Positions 23,100 through 34,133 are shown, numbered from the stretch's first letter. The stretch is 64,000 nucleotides of DNA from Schistocerca nitens (GCF_023898315.1 NC_064614.1:74908501-74972500); one strand, 5' to 3'. Numbers and translations: made by a program. The notes: generated from the sequence alone by a model not told the origin.

Positions 23100-23865
23100 A
23101 CAGTGCGTGTGCACCTCCTTTCATTTGTTAATAAGATCAGTTGCCCTGAAATTACTAAAGACTTCTATAGTGCATGTGCACTTTATTTCACTCCTTGATA
23201 TGTTCATTTGTTGAAGAAAAGTACTAGAGAGTATTACAGTGCGTGTGCACTCTATGCCATTTGTTAATATGATTTGTACTCATTTTGTGATTTGCTGATA
23301 TGTTCTGAACTACAGTGCGTGTGCACTTTTGCCATTTGTTAATATGTTTTGTACTGAACTTCAGTGCGTGTGCACTTTTGTCATTTTACTCGTTGCCTAT
23401 ACATTTGTGATTTCCTGATATGTTCAGTACTTCAGTGCGTGTGCACTTTTGTCGTTTCTCAATATGATTTGTACTCGTTGCGTATACAATTGTGATTTCC
23501 TGATATGTTCACTACTTCAGTGCGTGTGCACTTTATGCCATTTGTACTCATTGTATATACATTTTGTGATTTGATGATATATTCTGAACTACAGAGCATG
23601 TCCATTTTTGTCATTTTGTTAACAAGATCTCTACTCATTGTATATATATTTTGTCATTACCTGATATGTTACGTACTACTGTGCGTGTGCACTTTTGCCA
23701 ATTGTGAATAAGTTTTGTACTCATTGTATATATATTTTGTCATTACCTGATATGTTCTGTACTACTGTGCGTGTGCACTGTTGCTAATTGTGAATATGTT
23801 TTGTACTCATTGTATATATTTTGTCTTTGGCTGATATGTTCTGTACTCAGTGCATGTGCACTATA
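23100..23865 (+). repeat. Array of near-palindromic AGTGCGTGTGCACT sites
   Basis: Eleven sites built on AGTGC-GTGT-GCACT occur near 23102, 23169, 23238, 23313, 23363, 23433, 23519, 23593 (degenerate), 23680, 23765 and 23849. The spacers (50-87 bp) are AT-rich and partly repeated (TTGTACTCATTGTATATA, CTGATATGTTC). They lie just upstream of the 3' LTR of element 3. Confidence 0.88.
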
Positions 23866-23985
23866 TTTACTTTATGTTCTACACCTATGTATCTGTATTT
23901 TCTGTGATTGTAAAGTTAGTTAGTTAAGAAAAAATTTGTAGCTCATGGCAAGTCCAAATGATTCACCATCGCTGCCAAATTTTTG

Positions 23986-24003
23986 CCCCCCCCCCCCCCC
24001 CCC
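23986..24003. repeat. Poly-C run
   Basis: 18 consecutive C residues 18 bp before the 3' LTR of element 3. A polypurine tract would be expected close by; the best candidate is the short AGTAGAGGGTTA at about 24010-24021. Confidence 0.9.
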
Positions 24004-24021
24004 ACCCACAGTAGAGGGTTA

Positions 24022-24784
24022 TGACACGCGTACGTTTCATATGTAATCATTAACAGCGATGGCGAGGCATGACAGAATCTCTGACCAGAGAGTTATTTAT
24101 CGTTGCTAGTCTGCGCTTGACCTCGCGAGTCGACAGTTGGAGAGTAGTAGCAGTCTGGTACAGTTGTGTGTAGCGAGTCGGCAGGAACAGTTGCGAGTTG
24201 CACTCTGTCTGTAGTAGAAGTCTGGTACAGTTGTGTGTGGCGAGTCGGCATGCGTCCGCGGTGTGCTCTGCCCACGAGTGTGGTCAGGAATGTGGTGGAC
24301 GATATGTATATTATTGTAGAAGGTAATGAAGCAGCATTGCGCTCAGCTAATAATGTATGGTAATTGTAATTAATTTGTTCAAAAAATGCCCCAATAATAA
24401 TTTTTATAAAGTAAATCTTTTAAAGAAAAGTAATTATTTCAATTTAAAGAATTTTTCCACTCTGTTGAAGAAAAAGCATTCATTTCAAGTTAAATAATAT
24501 TTCCTATGCATTCCCTCCAAGAATCAAAATTAAATATGCGCCAGCATTGCACGGAGCTGTGCGGAAAAATAAGAGCAGATATAGATGTAGTTTTATTGAG
24601 GTAAGAATTACCAGGTTTAATTATTTCACAGGGCCGAAGGTCAACGTCGCTGCCCTTATAAGATTTATCAGGTTTAATTAATTCTGTTGAGTTGTTACAT
24701 TCTGTTCATGGTTCATTATTTAATTAATATTATTGTGGGTTTAATGAGCAATTGTCTTAACGTTAATTTTGTGGGGAGGTTACA
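24022..24784 (+). repeat. 3' LTR of element 3
   Basis: 763 bp, TGACACGCG...GGAGGTTACA. It lacks the extra 130 bp of the 5' LTR and has a single GGAGGTTAC motif, consistent with a deletion between direct copies or an expansion in the other LTR. Confidence 0.88.
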
Positions 24785-24788
24785 CTGT

Positions 24789-25699
24789 GAAACAGCTATC
24801 ATCAAAACTGATCCGTTTTGGACGAGTTACTTGATGAGGAAACGACAGAATTACAAAGTACATGTGCAATTACATTTCCTCAATCTCCGACAACATACTT
24901 GAGTAGAAGTAGTAACACACAGAAATAAGCAACACCGTAAAAAAGATGGAATCAAATTATAATCCATATTGTCAAGGTAAGTACCTACTGTACAAGAGCA
25001 CATCATAGTCTGTGGAAGACCTTTAACATTATTTCTGTCAACTATATCTAAAACCGTCTTTGTAACTGTTTATTTATGTAAGTTAATCTTGATGTATGCT
25101 GTGCAATTAAAATTGTGTATAAGACTGTGCACAAATGGACAAAAGAAAACTGTAAGTACAAGTTCTTGCAAATTTCGCCACTAACTACATATAAAAGTCG
25201 AGAACTAACCAAAAAACTGCAAACTTTTTGTATATTGCAGGAACGCCAGCGAAATAACGCAGACACTCTTATATCGAAAACATTACGTAAAAATAGAATA
25301 GTACAAAGAGAAAACGCACTTGAGAATGGTAATCATTTCGCGAAACGGGTCGTGTAAAATATGAATAAAAGAAAATCGTAATTAGTAGCACAAAAGTTAT
25401 TTATAAAGAAACCCACTGTTTTCACAATCACAGGCTTTCAAAAAACCATTTATAATGGACTAAATCGCCTTAATATTTTTATTCTGTCATTTCCTTAAAA
25501 TGAGAGACGATGACAAACTGAATTTCGTAAGTGACAAAAACGTTAAAATTTTGTTTTATTATGTAAGGATAAGCTTCCCGAACTGTCTCACTTGAACAAC
25601 TTCACTTGAAGTTTAATTAAAGTTTCGTTCTATCTGGTAAGTGCCAGGCACAGAACACTCGATTTCTATTGAACGCTGCTCATCAACACTCAGGGATCC
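24789..25699. other. Unclassified AT-rich sequence
   Basis: An open frame at 25115-25357 encodes a basic 80-residue text with no domain I know. I cannot assign it. The region may hold the worn continuation of the Harbinger-like element to its right. Confidence 0.35.
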
Positions 25700-26300
25700 T
25701 TCTAGTTCAACGAAACTGTCGTAGAGAACATGTACATTCCACAGTATCGTTAGCAAATTGTGGAGAAATTTGTACTGGCTTCCAAAATGTACTCCACTTA
25801 ATTTTCATTATTCCAAACCCACATTAAATTAACCGTCTTGGCCTAGAAAATCGTTTGTTGAAATACGCTTTCCCTTAATCTAAAACCCATCGACTGTAAT
25901 ATTTGATGAACCGCTTCAACAATGGATATGCCTAATCTCGAATGATTACGAAATGCAATACAACTGATGTCTTTGGTAATAGAGAGTCCTGCAGTATGTT
26001 AATCTCCCCTTCTTGCATCAAGTGAAATACACTAGACGAATGAAACATATCGCCTTCGCTTCCTTCCCATATACCATACTTCGATTATAATAAATTTGCT
26101 TGAGGATCTGCAGTTGATTGTAGTGTGATTCAATGAAAATGTTTACCATTATAAAACACTGTACCAGAATTATCTGGGCATTTTAGATTAAGGTGTTTTC
26201 TGTCAACTTCACCGACTGCATTTAGAAAGTTATGTATGTTATACGTTGAAAATCGTCTTCAGAAGTCTCCAACATGTAGGAGTGGCTGGAGGCAATGCAT
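25700..26300 (-). pseudogene. PIF/Harbinger (HARBI1-like) transposase remnant
   Basis: Read on the minus strand from about 26230, the text NAVGEVDRKHLNLKCPDNSG is followed by TVFYNGKHFH, a stop, then ITLQSTADPQANLL. It matches the first catalytic block of Harbinger nucleases (usually a G-A-I-D-G-K-H core). Farther on come SSSVFHLMQEGEINILQDSLLPKTS, FVIIRD*AYPLLKRFIKYYSR and NKRFSRPRRLI, which fit the second and third blocks including the RARR-like segment. At least four stops are present, so it is dead. No terminal repeats or MYB-like partner gene were found. Confidence 0.72.
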
Positions 26301-26684
26301 GACACTTTCGTATTTGACACCACAATTCTTTCATTGTTTGTTGTGAAAGCCAGAGTCATGTCTAGAAAACTACTGCTGGATTATAACAACCGTTAACAGT
26401 TCTCGTTTTATCAGTAGTTGATAATCCGTAAATAATTTCATTATTCCAGTCAAACAAAGTGGGTAGTTACTTGTATATTGCGCCAAATGAGAAGTTATGC
26501 GCCTACTTGCGTGCTATAATTGGGCAAGAATATCGTTTCGATATTTCCTACCATTTATGAGATACAATGGTGCTCAATGTTGATACGAATATTTCGTTCT
26601 CATTTTATTGTCTGGGCGCGCAAGCAGATTTGAGTCCGTTACATACAATCCATTTTCTCAAGAATGGAATGGGTTATACTCTAT
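26301..26684. other. Unclassified spacer
   Basis: AT-rich, with no recognisable domain. It may include the worn N-terminal part of the Harbinger remnant, but the text is too degraded to say. Confidence 0.35.
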
Positions 26685-26811
26685 GTGACCAAAAGTATCA
26701 CGACACCCACAAAACATATATTTTTCATTTTTGGTGCATTGTGCTGCCACCTACTGCCAGGTACGCCATATCAGCGACCTCATTAGTTATTAGACATACT
26801 GAGAGAGCAGA

Positions 26812-28180
26812 ATGGGGCGCTCTGCGGAACTCACGCACTTCGAACGTGGTCAGGTGATTTGGTGTCACTTGTGTCATACATTTATACACGAGATTTTTAC
26901 ACTCCTAAACATCCCTAGGTCCACTGTTTCCGATTTGTTAGTGAAGTGGAAACGTGAAGGGAATTGTACAGCGCAAAAGGGTACAGGCCGACCTTGTCTG
27001 TTAACTGACAGAGACCGTCGACAGTTGAAGAGGTTCTTAAAGTGTAATAGGCAGACATCTATCCATCCTATCACACAGGAACTGGAAACTACATCAGGAT
27101 CCACTGCAAGTATATGACAGTTCGGCGGGAGGTGAGAAATCTTGGATTTCATGGTCGAGCGGCTGCTCATAAGCCACACATTACGCCGGTAAATGCCAAA
27201 CGACGCCTCGCTTTGTGTAAGGAGCGTAAACACTGGACGACTGAACAGCAGAAAAACGTTGTGTGGAGTGACGAATCACGGTATACAGTGTGGCGATCCC
27301 ATGGCAGGGTGTGGGTATGGCGAATACCCGGTGAACTTCATCTGCCCGCGTGTGTAGTGCCAACAGTAAAATTCGAAAGCGGTGGTGTTACCGTGTGTGC
27401 CGACGGCCTTGCCGCAGTGGTAACACCGGTTCCCGCCAGATCACCGACGTTAAGGGCTGTCGGGCTGGGCTAGCACTTGGATGAGTGGCCATCCGGTCTA
27501 CCGAGCGCTGTTGGCAAACGGGGTGCAGTCAGCCCTTCTGAGGCAAACTGAGGAGCTACTTGATTGAGAAGTAGCGTCTCCGATCTAGTAAACTGATATA
27601 CGGCCGAGAGAGCGGTGTGCTGACCACATGCCTCTCCGTATCCGCATCCAGTGACGCCTGTGGGCTGAGGATGACACGGCGGCCGGTCGTTACCGTTGGG
27701 CCTTCGAAGGCCTGTTCGGACGGAGTTACTTTTTAGGTGTTATGGTTTGGTCGTGTTTTTCATGGAGGGGGCTTGCTCATCATGTCGTCTTGCGTGGCAC
27801 TATCTCAGCACAGGCCTACATTGATGTTTTAAGCACCTTCTTGCTTCCCACTGTTGAAGAGCAATTCAGGAATGCCGATCGCATCTTTCACCACGATCGA
27901 GCACCTGTTTATGATGCACGACCTGTGATGGAGTGGCTAAACGACAGTAACATCACTGTAACGGAGCGGCTTGCATAGAGCCCTGACCTGAATCTTACAG
28001 AACACCTTTGGGATGTTTTGGAACGGCGACTTCGTGGCAGGACTCACAGACCCACATCGATACCTCTCCTCAGTACAGCACACCGTGAAGAACGGGCTCC
28101 CATTCCACAAGAAACCTTCAGGTACCTGATTGAACGTATGTCTGTTAGAGTGGAAGTTGTCATCAAGACTAAGACTTAGT
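26812..28180 (+). pseudogene. Tc1-like transposase (DD34E), interrupted
   Basis: The start Met reads MGRSAELTHFERGQVI, a typical helix-turn-helix opening, followed by IPRSTVSDLLVKWKREG and GTGRPCLLTDRDRRQLKR. A frameshift near 27100 leads into VRREVRNLGFHGRAAAHKP and the first catalytic Asp in VVWSDESRY. After the SINE the frame resumes with MVWSCFSWRGLAH; the second Asp is in FHHDRAPV and the Glu in SPDLNLTEHLWDVLERR, 34 residues apart, with a TAG stop between them at 27976-27978. The C-terminus continues to about 28180. All catalytic acids survive, but the shift, stop and SINE rule out activity. Confidence 0.88.
27391..27735 (+). mobile_element. 5S-rRNA-derived SINE (SINE3 type)
   Basis: The 5' part aligns with 5S rRNA: GGTAACACCGGTTCCCGCCA, AGATCACCGACGTTAAG (box A region) and GCTGGGCTAGCACTTGGAT (box C region), ending in CGAGCGCTGTTGGC. 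These internal signals would allow RNA polymerase III transcription. The rest is an unrelated body of about 240 bp. It is flanked by GGTGTTA (27384-27390 and 27736-27742) and interrupts a transposase frame that reads on across the gap when it is removed. Confidence 0.9.
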
Positions 28181-28215
28181 TGCTAAGATGTGTTGCCGAC
28201 ATTTAGGACTGGAAA

Positions 28216-29344
28216 TCTTATTTTAGTAAAGAGGTTACGGTGGTGTTTCAGAAGCCTTGCGTCCACCGAAAAAGAAATAAAGAAGTGAAAATTCCATGCA
28301 TCTTAATGTGATTTCGATTTACCCCTTCTTGGTGCCTTGCATGCGAGGTATGATGCAGCAGTAGTAGCATGACACCACAATACTTTCACAAGTGTGATAC
28401 GCACACATGTTCTCATATGATACACTACCAAAGGTGTTGGGGAAATCTATCTCTCGTTATGATAGTCAAAAGTGATGTGTCACACGCGCAAGAATGAGAA
28501 ATATGTCGTTGATTCAAGAAACACACTAATCTCACTATCATAGGGTACTCAGTTGGAGGTTACCACCCTCAGTGGTTGCTGGATGTTTTCGGTATAGTAA
28601 GAAGAAGGAGTCCATTTTTCCAGCAGACATGGTGCCAAGATTTCGTGTGTCTCGTATAGAAGCCTTGTTCAAATACATTGTGGATAATATGCGTCTGCCA
28701 AGAAGTTCGTCATGGATAGAAATACCATTTTCGCGCAATTAGATCACAAGTAGAGTAAACAACTCTCAGAAAATTGTAGCTCTTTCATTAAACAAACGTT
28801 GGAAAAAATCTTGTAGAGGAATATTGGCCACCGATTTGCCTATTTAAAGAGCATTTCTGCTATCAGCTGAATAAACCTTTGAAAGTCTTAGGTTCTCGCA
28901 ATTAGTTTCCAAGCTCAAGCACGTAAAGATGTGTTCTCAATGCACTTCGAAAATGCGAAGACTAAACAGAAACTTTTAGAATTTGTGTAATGAACGTCCA
29001 TGTCTGTTTTAAATTTGAGAGGTAAAAGAGAAGATGCATAGTTTAAAAATTTTTGTATATTACTATTAAAAGTATGGGTGAATGTTGTACCTTGAGGATA
29101 ATATACTAGGAACATATGATATTGACAGGTAGGTGTTTGAATCCTATTTTCGAATCAAATAAAGAAATGCATACTGGAGACTGTCACAAGAAGTCTCTGG
29201 CAAGTTATAGAATTTTTGGTATTGTGAAACATGAGATTCTGTTTAGTGCAGCACTTGTGAGTAGTTTTAAATCTACGCAGTTAAGTGCTGTGTAACATCT
29301 TAAAGCTACTTTTAAGATATTGTTAATTTTTCAGTTACAGAACT
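28216..29344. other. Unclassified sequence
   Basis: Mixed-composition sequence with only short open frames and no domain or repeat that I recognise. Confidence 0.4.
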
Positions 29345-30141
29345 TTGTTGTTGTTGTTGTGGTCTTCAGTCCTGAGACTGGTTTGATGTAGCTCTCCATG
29401 CTACTCTATCCTGTGCAAGCTTCTTCATCTCCCAGTAACTACTGCAACCTACATCCCTCTGAATCTGCTTAGTGTATTCATCTCTTGGTCTCCCTCTACT
29501 ATTTTTACCCTCCACGCTGCCCTCCAATACTAAATTGGTGATCCCTTGATGCCTGAGAACATGTCCTACCAACCGATCCCTTCTTCTGGTCAAGTTGTCT
29601 CACAAACCCCACTTCTCCCCAATCCTATTCAATACCTCCTCATTAGTTATGTGACCTACCCATCTAATCTTCAGCATTCTTCTGTAGCACCACATTTCAA
29701 AAGCTTCTATTCTCTTCTCGTCCACACTATTTATCGTCCATGTTTCACATCCATACATGGCTACACTCCATACAAATACTTTCAGAAACGACTTCCTGAC
29801 ACTTAAATCTATACTCGAAGTTAACAAATCTCTCTTCATCAGAAACGAATTCCTTGCCATTGCCAGTCTACATTTTATATCCTCTCTACTTCGACCATCA
29901 TCAGTTATTTTGCTCCCCAAATAGCAAAACTCCTTTACTACTTTAAGTGTCTCATTTCCTAATCTAATTCCCTCAGCATCACCCGACTTAATTCGACTAC
30001 ATTCGATTATCCTCGTTTTGCTTTTGTTGATGTTCATCTTATATCCTCCTTTCAAGACACTATCCACTGCGTTCAACTGCTCTTCCAAGTCCTTTGCTGT
30101 CTCTGACAGAATTACAATGTCATTGGCAAACCTCAAAGTTT
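29345..30141 (-). mobile_element. LINE (alpha) 3' fragment
   Basis: On the minus strand this copy begins inside the RT catalytic motif (RFANDIVILSETAKDLEEQL, where the family has FADD), then GGYKMNINKSKTRIIECSRI, FCYLGSKITDDGRSREDIKC, MYGCETWTINSVDEKRIEAF and VLNRIGEKWG. After a frameshift near 29597 it ends with RRDRLVGHVLRHQGI and GRPRDEYTKQ. The 3' tail is the usual CAACAACAAC (as GTTGTTGTTG on the plus strand at 29347). It is 5'-truncated, about 800 bp, with an Asn in place of the first active-site Asp. Confidence 0.92.
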
Positions 30142-30154
30142 ATAGGAGGTAAAA

Positions 30155-30895
30155 TTCTGTATACACTGTCCACTCACGTTACTGTGACCATCGCCTACGT
30201 CCGATGTCAACGTACAGTAAAAACTGACAGACGGCAGGTGGCAGCAGTAGCAGCGGGGCGTACATAAAGAGGGGCAGTGGTTCACAGTTAGCAGCGCAGT
30301 CGTTGTAATACGGAAACGGCGATTTACCTGAGGTCCAAAAGGGCATGATCATTGGCTTTCTGGCCAATGGTGGAAGCATCTCCCAAATGGCTATGTGTTT
30401 TAACTGGTTGCGTTCTGCTGTGGTTAAAAAATACCATACACGTGAAAGTGGCGCTATCCGAAACTAGCGCCGAGACAACCGCTGTGCACCACGGGCCATA
30501 AATGAAAGGGGTGAATGATGCCTGCAGAAAAGTCTTCTGGCAAATAGACGTGCAACTGTTGAGCGACGGATTGCTAAAAAGGACCAAGGGGATACCAAAA
30601 GAGTGTCCTGAACGACCGTGCAGCAAATGCTGCTGCGTATGGACCTCCACAGCAGGTACCTTGTTCAAGCTCCCGTGTTGACTGCTGTTCATCAGGCGTG
30701 AAGGCTGGAATTTGCACGTCTATATCACAATTGGACGCGCACTGGGTGATGGGAGGTGGCATTTCCTGATGCATCACGTTTTATGCTCCATCGGGCAGAT
30801 GGTCGTTGGCATGTACCGCCCTGCAAAAGTGTTCAAGCCGGAGGAGGGGATATTATGTTATGAGGAATGTTTTCATGGCATTCAAATGGTTCAAA
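30155..30895 (+). mobile_element. Tc1-like transposon fragment, N-terminal and first catalytic part
   Basis: After a possible terminal repeat (TACACTGTCCACTCACGTTA at 30159) the reading text is GDLPEVQKGMIIGFLANGG and SISQMAMCFNWLRSAVV (helix-turn-helix). Later come NRRATVERRIAKKDQGDT and the region of the first catalytic Asp (AFPDASRFMLHRADGRW; the family has SDES/SDETRF). VQAGGGDIML and GMFSWHS follow, where it breaks at a short piece resembling the tRNA-SINE 3' end (AAATGGTTCAAATGGCA). Several stops and shifts make it dead. The C-terminal fragment at 31758 could be from the same or a related element. Confidence 0.72.
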
Positions 30896-31140
30896 TGGCA
30901 TACTGCGTATACACTGATGTATAGGCTGTTAGAATATGGCACCTGTTCCTTTCCTATTAGTGTTGGAAACTCTGCTTACGTATGCAGAGGTCCATCTTGT
31001 GTGTAAGTCTGAAAATAATCAGCCACTATAACTGATTACATATTGAGGAAAAATTCCCTTTTTTTATCAACAGACACACTTTGGTGTGGACATAAAGTCT
31101 ATCGCAAGTTGTGTCGACGTGCTGGCTGCTCTACCAACAG

Positions 31141-31314
31141 CCGGCCGGGGTGGCCGAGCGGTTATAGGCGCTACAGTCTGGAACCGCTACGGTCGCAGGA
31201 TCGAATCCTGCCTCTGGCATAGGTGTGTGTGATGTCCTGAGGTTAGTTAGGTTTAAGTAGCTCTAAGTTCTAGGGGACTGATGACCACAGCAGTTAAGTC
31301 CCATAGTGCTCAGA

Positions 31315-31359
<45 letters not shown>
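31141..31359 (+). mobile_element. tRNA-derived SINE with 42-base poly-T tract
   Basis: The head GGCCGGGGTGGCCGAGCGGT is a tRNA-like box A region (tRNA-Leu or tRNA-Ser type), and GGATCGAATCCTGC is the box B region. The body contains GATGTCCTGAGGTTAGTTAG and ends at CAGAGCC, followed by an unbroken run of 42 T (31318-31359). Other copies end in GGCTCTGAGC..., read in reverse, before an A/T run. It is the same family as the copies at 31564, 34134 and 51225. Confidence 0.9.
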
Positions 31360-31563
31360 CTCTCACAAACCGAATTGAGTAAATCCCTGTTGTGCTAGTT
31401 AAGAAAACCAAAGGTACCCCAAATTAAGACAAAGGATACTGGTTCTTCGTCGCCGATACCAACAAATATGATACTGAGCATCTGTTTTCTTGGTCCTATT
31501 AATCAGGATTCAGGCCATGGAAGAAGATCCAGGATTAACATATTGCAGTCGTGGATGATAGAA

Positions 31564-31757
31564 AATGGCTCTGAGCACTATGGAACTTAACATCTCAGAT
31601 CATCAGACCCCTAGACTTAGAACTAGTTAAACCTAACTAGCCTAAGGACATCACACACATCCATGCCCGAGGCAGCATTTGGACCTGCGACCGTAGCAGC
31701 AGCGCGGTTGCGGACTGAAGCGCCTAGAACCGCTCGGCCACAAGTGCCGGCTCATGC
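31564..31757 (-). mobile_element. tRNA-derived SINE, diverged
   Basis: Reverse-oriented copy: AAATGGCTCTGAGCACTATG at the left, CCTAAGGACATCACACACAT in the middle and GCCTAGAACCGCTCGGCCAC at the right. The box B region is damaged (AGCATTTGGACCTGCG instead of AGGATTCGAACCTGCG), so it is an old copy. No clear target duplication. Confidence 0.88.
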
Positions 31758-32215
31758 CATTCCTGGGTGATCTCCTCATTCCGGAAGCAACACTAGGTCA
31801 AAACAAATATGCATGTGTCCTTGGGAACCACGTCCAATTCGCCACGCAGTTTGTTTTTCCTCGGCACGACGGCATCCACTTAAAGGTCAATCCAGTGTGT
31901 CACTCAGCTTGAAGTGTACGTACATAGTTCGAATTGGACCAGGATTAGTTCACCATACTCACCTGGTCACCAACACACTGAATTTAAGCCCAATCGAAAA
32001 TCTATGAGACCACCTCGATCGAGATGTTCGCGCCATGGATCATCAACCGAGAAACTTAGTGCAGCGGGCCACGCCACTGGGGTCGCTATGGCTCCACATC
32101 CCTGCCGTTATAAGAGAACCTCATTCACTCTCTTCCTGCACGTCTTGCAGTGGTCCTCGCTGAAAACGGTGGTTATTCAGGCATCTGACAGGGTCTGGAC
32201 AGTGTATTTGTGAAA
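31758..32215 (+). pseudogene. Tc1-like transposase C-terminal remnant
   Basis: Across shifting frames I read VFPRHDGIHLKVNPVCHSA (second Asp region), then FTILTWSPTH and NTLNLSPIENL (family box SPDLNPIEHLW with the catalytic Glu), and RDVRAMDHQPRNLVQRATPL. It has several stops. It may be the other half of the fragment at 30155-30895, separated by SINEs and unknown sequence, but I cannot prove that they join. Confidence 0.6.
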
Positions 32216-32279
32216 CTAGTTCTACCGGGTGTAGTAAGAAAAATGGTCAGTATTCAGGGGTACGACAGGAACGACAATT

Positions 32280-32600
32280 AGAAGCAAAAACATAGAGTAA
32301 ATATGGGCTTTAAATAGCATTGCTTATAAACTATGAGTACTTCTTCATCTTCGATAACACGAAACAAATCGCTTCTACAGTAGGCTCTTTGCTTTCCACA
32401 GTGTGAGACGTGATATAGTGGACCAAAGAATAAAAATATTCCAGTAAATGTGGGCCCTAAAATGCATACCTGAAAAGCTATGAGTACCTGTTCGTCTTCG
32501 CTATAGTAAAACACACCTCTTCTACTGAAGGAGAGCTCATATCTCTTAAGATACGCCTTTTAGAGTCCATGTTTACTGGACAACATATTTTTGCTTCGGT
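32280..32600. repeat. Unclassified repeat with GCTATGAGTACTTGTTC-type units
   Basis: Two tandem degenerate units (about 32295-32400 and 32440-32590) share TATGAGTAC-TTC-TC-TCTTCG, followed by CGCTTCTACAGTAGG/CTCTTCTACTGAAGG, and the second ends with CATGTTTACTGG. The same motifs occur at 50500-50900, so this is a dispersed family of unknown class. Confidence 0.65.
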
Positions 32601-34121
32601 CCATACAACTTCCTTCCAAAAAATGGAAAGCAAAGACCAATAGAAGTGATTCGTAGTATCGCATAGAAAGAATTGGTCGTAGGTCTTAAGACATGTAGTT
32701 TGGAACCCAAATTAACTGGTTCGTTTTCATTCGAATCTTCATTCTTGTCATATCCGTGATCGGTCCGCCAGGGACATCCTGTGTAACGTGTGGACGATTT
32801 AGCCATATTTCGTCGGTCATGTAGTGTCCTGTAAATTTAAAAAGAAGAAAGTTTTCAAATTTTCTACCGTGTAAGAAGAGGTATTTGCAAGTAAAGGTGT
32901 TTTTTCAATGTCTTAACTATTTTGTCCTACGAGAAAATTAATAGTTCCGTTAGCTAACAAAACCTCAATTTCAAAATGTTTTTAACTTGTAACTGATTTG
33001 TGCTCATACTTATTCACTTGCATTCACTTAATAAATATTCGTGTGCAGCAGCGAAATACTGCAACACATTTATTATTAAATAATGTATTAAAAGTATTTG
33101 ATAAATTCCAGCGCTTTTAAATTTCAGTAGAACATTTGTTCCTAGGCACACCACTTGTAACTCGTTTATAATCGTACCTTTTCATTTGCTTTCATTTGAT
33201 GGTTAGTGGTATATAGCTGTATATAGCTCAGCACTGACGTAACAGAGACATTATTAAACACAGTGCAACAACATTTGATCGATTCCAACATTTTAAATTT
33301 CAACATAATATGCAATCCTTGGCACATGACGATGTTGTACTATGGCACATTATTTCTCATTTGGGAAAACCTGACTTCCCAGGTGTAATTTTTGGTATTT
33401 TCAGAGAAACACAGCAGCACACGAAAAGCGAATGCTACGTATAAAAATTGAAAGAGGAAACATAGTAAACCTCTGTTACAGATGTAGCGAGAGACTAAAG
33501 TCTGAAAACTGATCCAACGTACTATTCCTTACTGAGGTATTTTGAGGTACTGTGTTTTATATGCCAGTGTTTAAGTGACATGTTAGATAAAAGTTATTCA
33601 TTTTTACCTTGCACGGTAACGTAGCTCATCAGAGAGTATCAAACACAACGTGAACTCGCTAACTTAGGGAGTGAGTAAAGCTGGAAGATCTTTCGGTAAT
33701 TCTCGTCCGCGGTCAAGCGTGCTGTTTACAATGAACGTATACTGTAAAGGTCAAGGGATAAAAGGCACTGCAAACTCTCAGGAAATACACGTGAAATTTC
33801 GTTTCATCGGAAGCTGAAAAGTCAACAAATCGCTGCGAAATATCTCGTGATGGAGATAACGGTAGCATGAAAATAATTACTGAGGTAGCGCGAACCGTGA
33901 GCGCCAGAGTCTGCTGTCCACTCTCGGAATTCTGTTCTCCTGAGAAGCGAGCAAGACGCGCTACACCTCCAAACCCAATCACTCCCATCTTTTAAACAAA
34001 TGTTGCTAAAAATAAAACAGAATACTTGCGCAGCACGAATTTTTATAATTTTTTTCTTCGGTCTAGGCTCCTCATTGATTTTTAAAATTTACGGCCTCCA
34101 CTTCTGCTCCTTATTGCGATT
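32601..34121. other. Unclassified region with a diverged direct duplication
   Basis: No gene recognised. At about 33000-33320 two segments of roughly 165 bp look related (CATTCACTTAATAAATATTC.../CATTTGATGGTTAGTGGTAT... with ATTAAAC/ACAGTGCAACAACATTTGAT and TTTTAAATTTCA in common). Confidence 0.4.
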
Positions 34122-34133
34122 GGGGTTTTTCTC

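Larger units (their letters stand above)
14556..24784 (+). mobile_element. LTR element 3: Gypsy-like, RT-less, with long 3' region
   Basis: A 10.2-kb element with LTRs of 893 and 763 bp that start TGAAACGCG/TGACACGCG and end GGAGGTTACA. Its flanks carry a 4-bp duplication CTGT (14552-14555 and 24785-24788). The order is 5' LTR, primer-binding site, Gag, then RNase H and integrase, then 4.3 kb of noncoding sequence with a LINE insertion and three tandem arrays, then 3' LTR. Protease and reverse transcriptase are missing between Gag and RNase H. About 20 substitutions separate the shared LTR parts, so it is older than element 1. Confidence 0.88.
26685..28215 (+). mobile_element. Tc1-like transposon split by a 5S-derived SINE
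   Basis: It begins with a terminal-repeat-like TATGTGACCAAAAGTATCAC and carries a Tc1 transposase frame interrupted at 27390 by a SINE with a perfect 7-bp target duplication. I could not find the inverse of the left tip at the right side, so the right border is approximate. Confidence 0.78.

Noticed and set aside
23100..23865. CRISPR-like array
   Set aside because: Eukaryotic context, very short repeat, spacers are related to one another and there are no cas genes.
30155..32215. One single Tc1-like element interrupted by SINEs
   Set aside because: The two transposase fragments could join, but the sequence between them holds unexplained DNA besides the SINEs and no target duplication links the ends.
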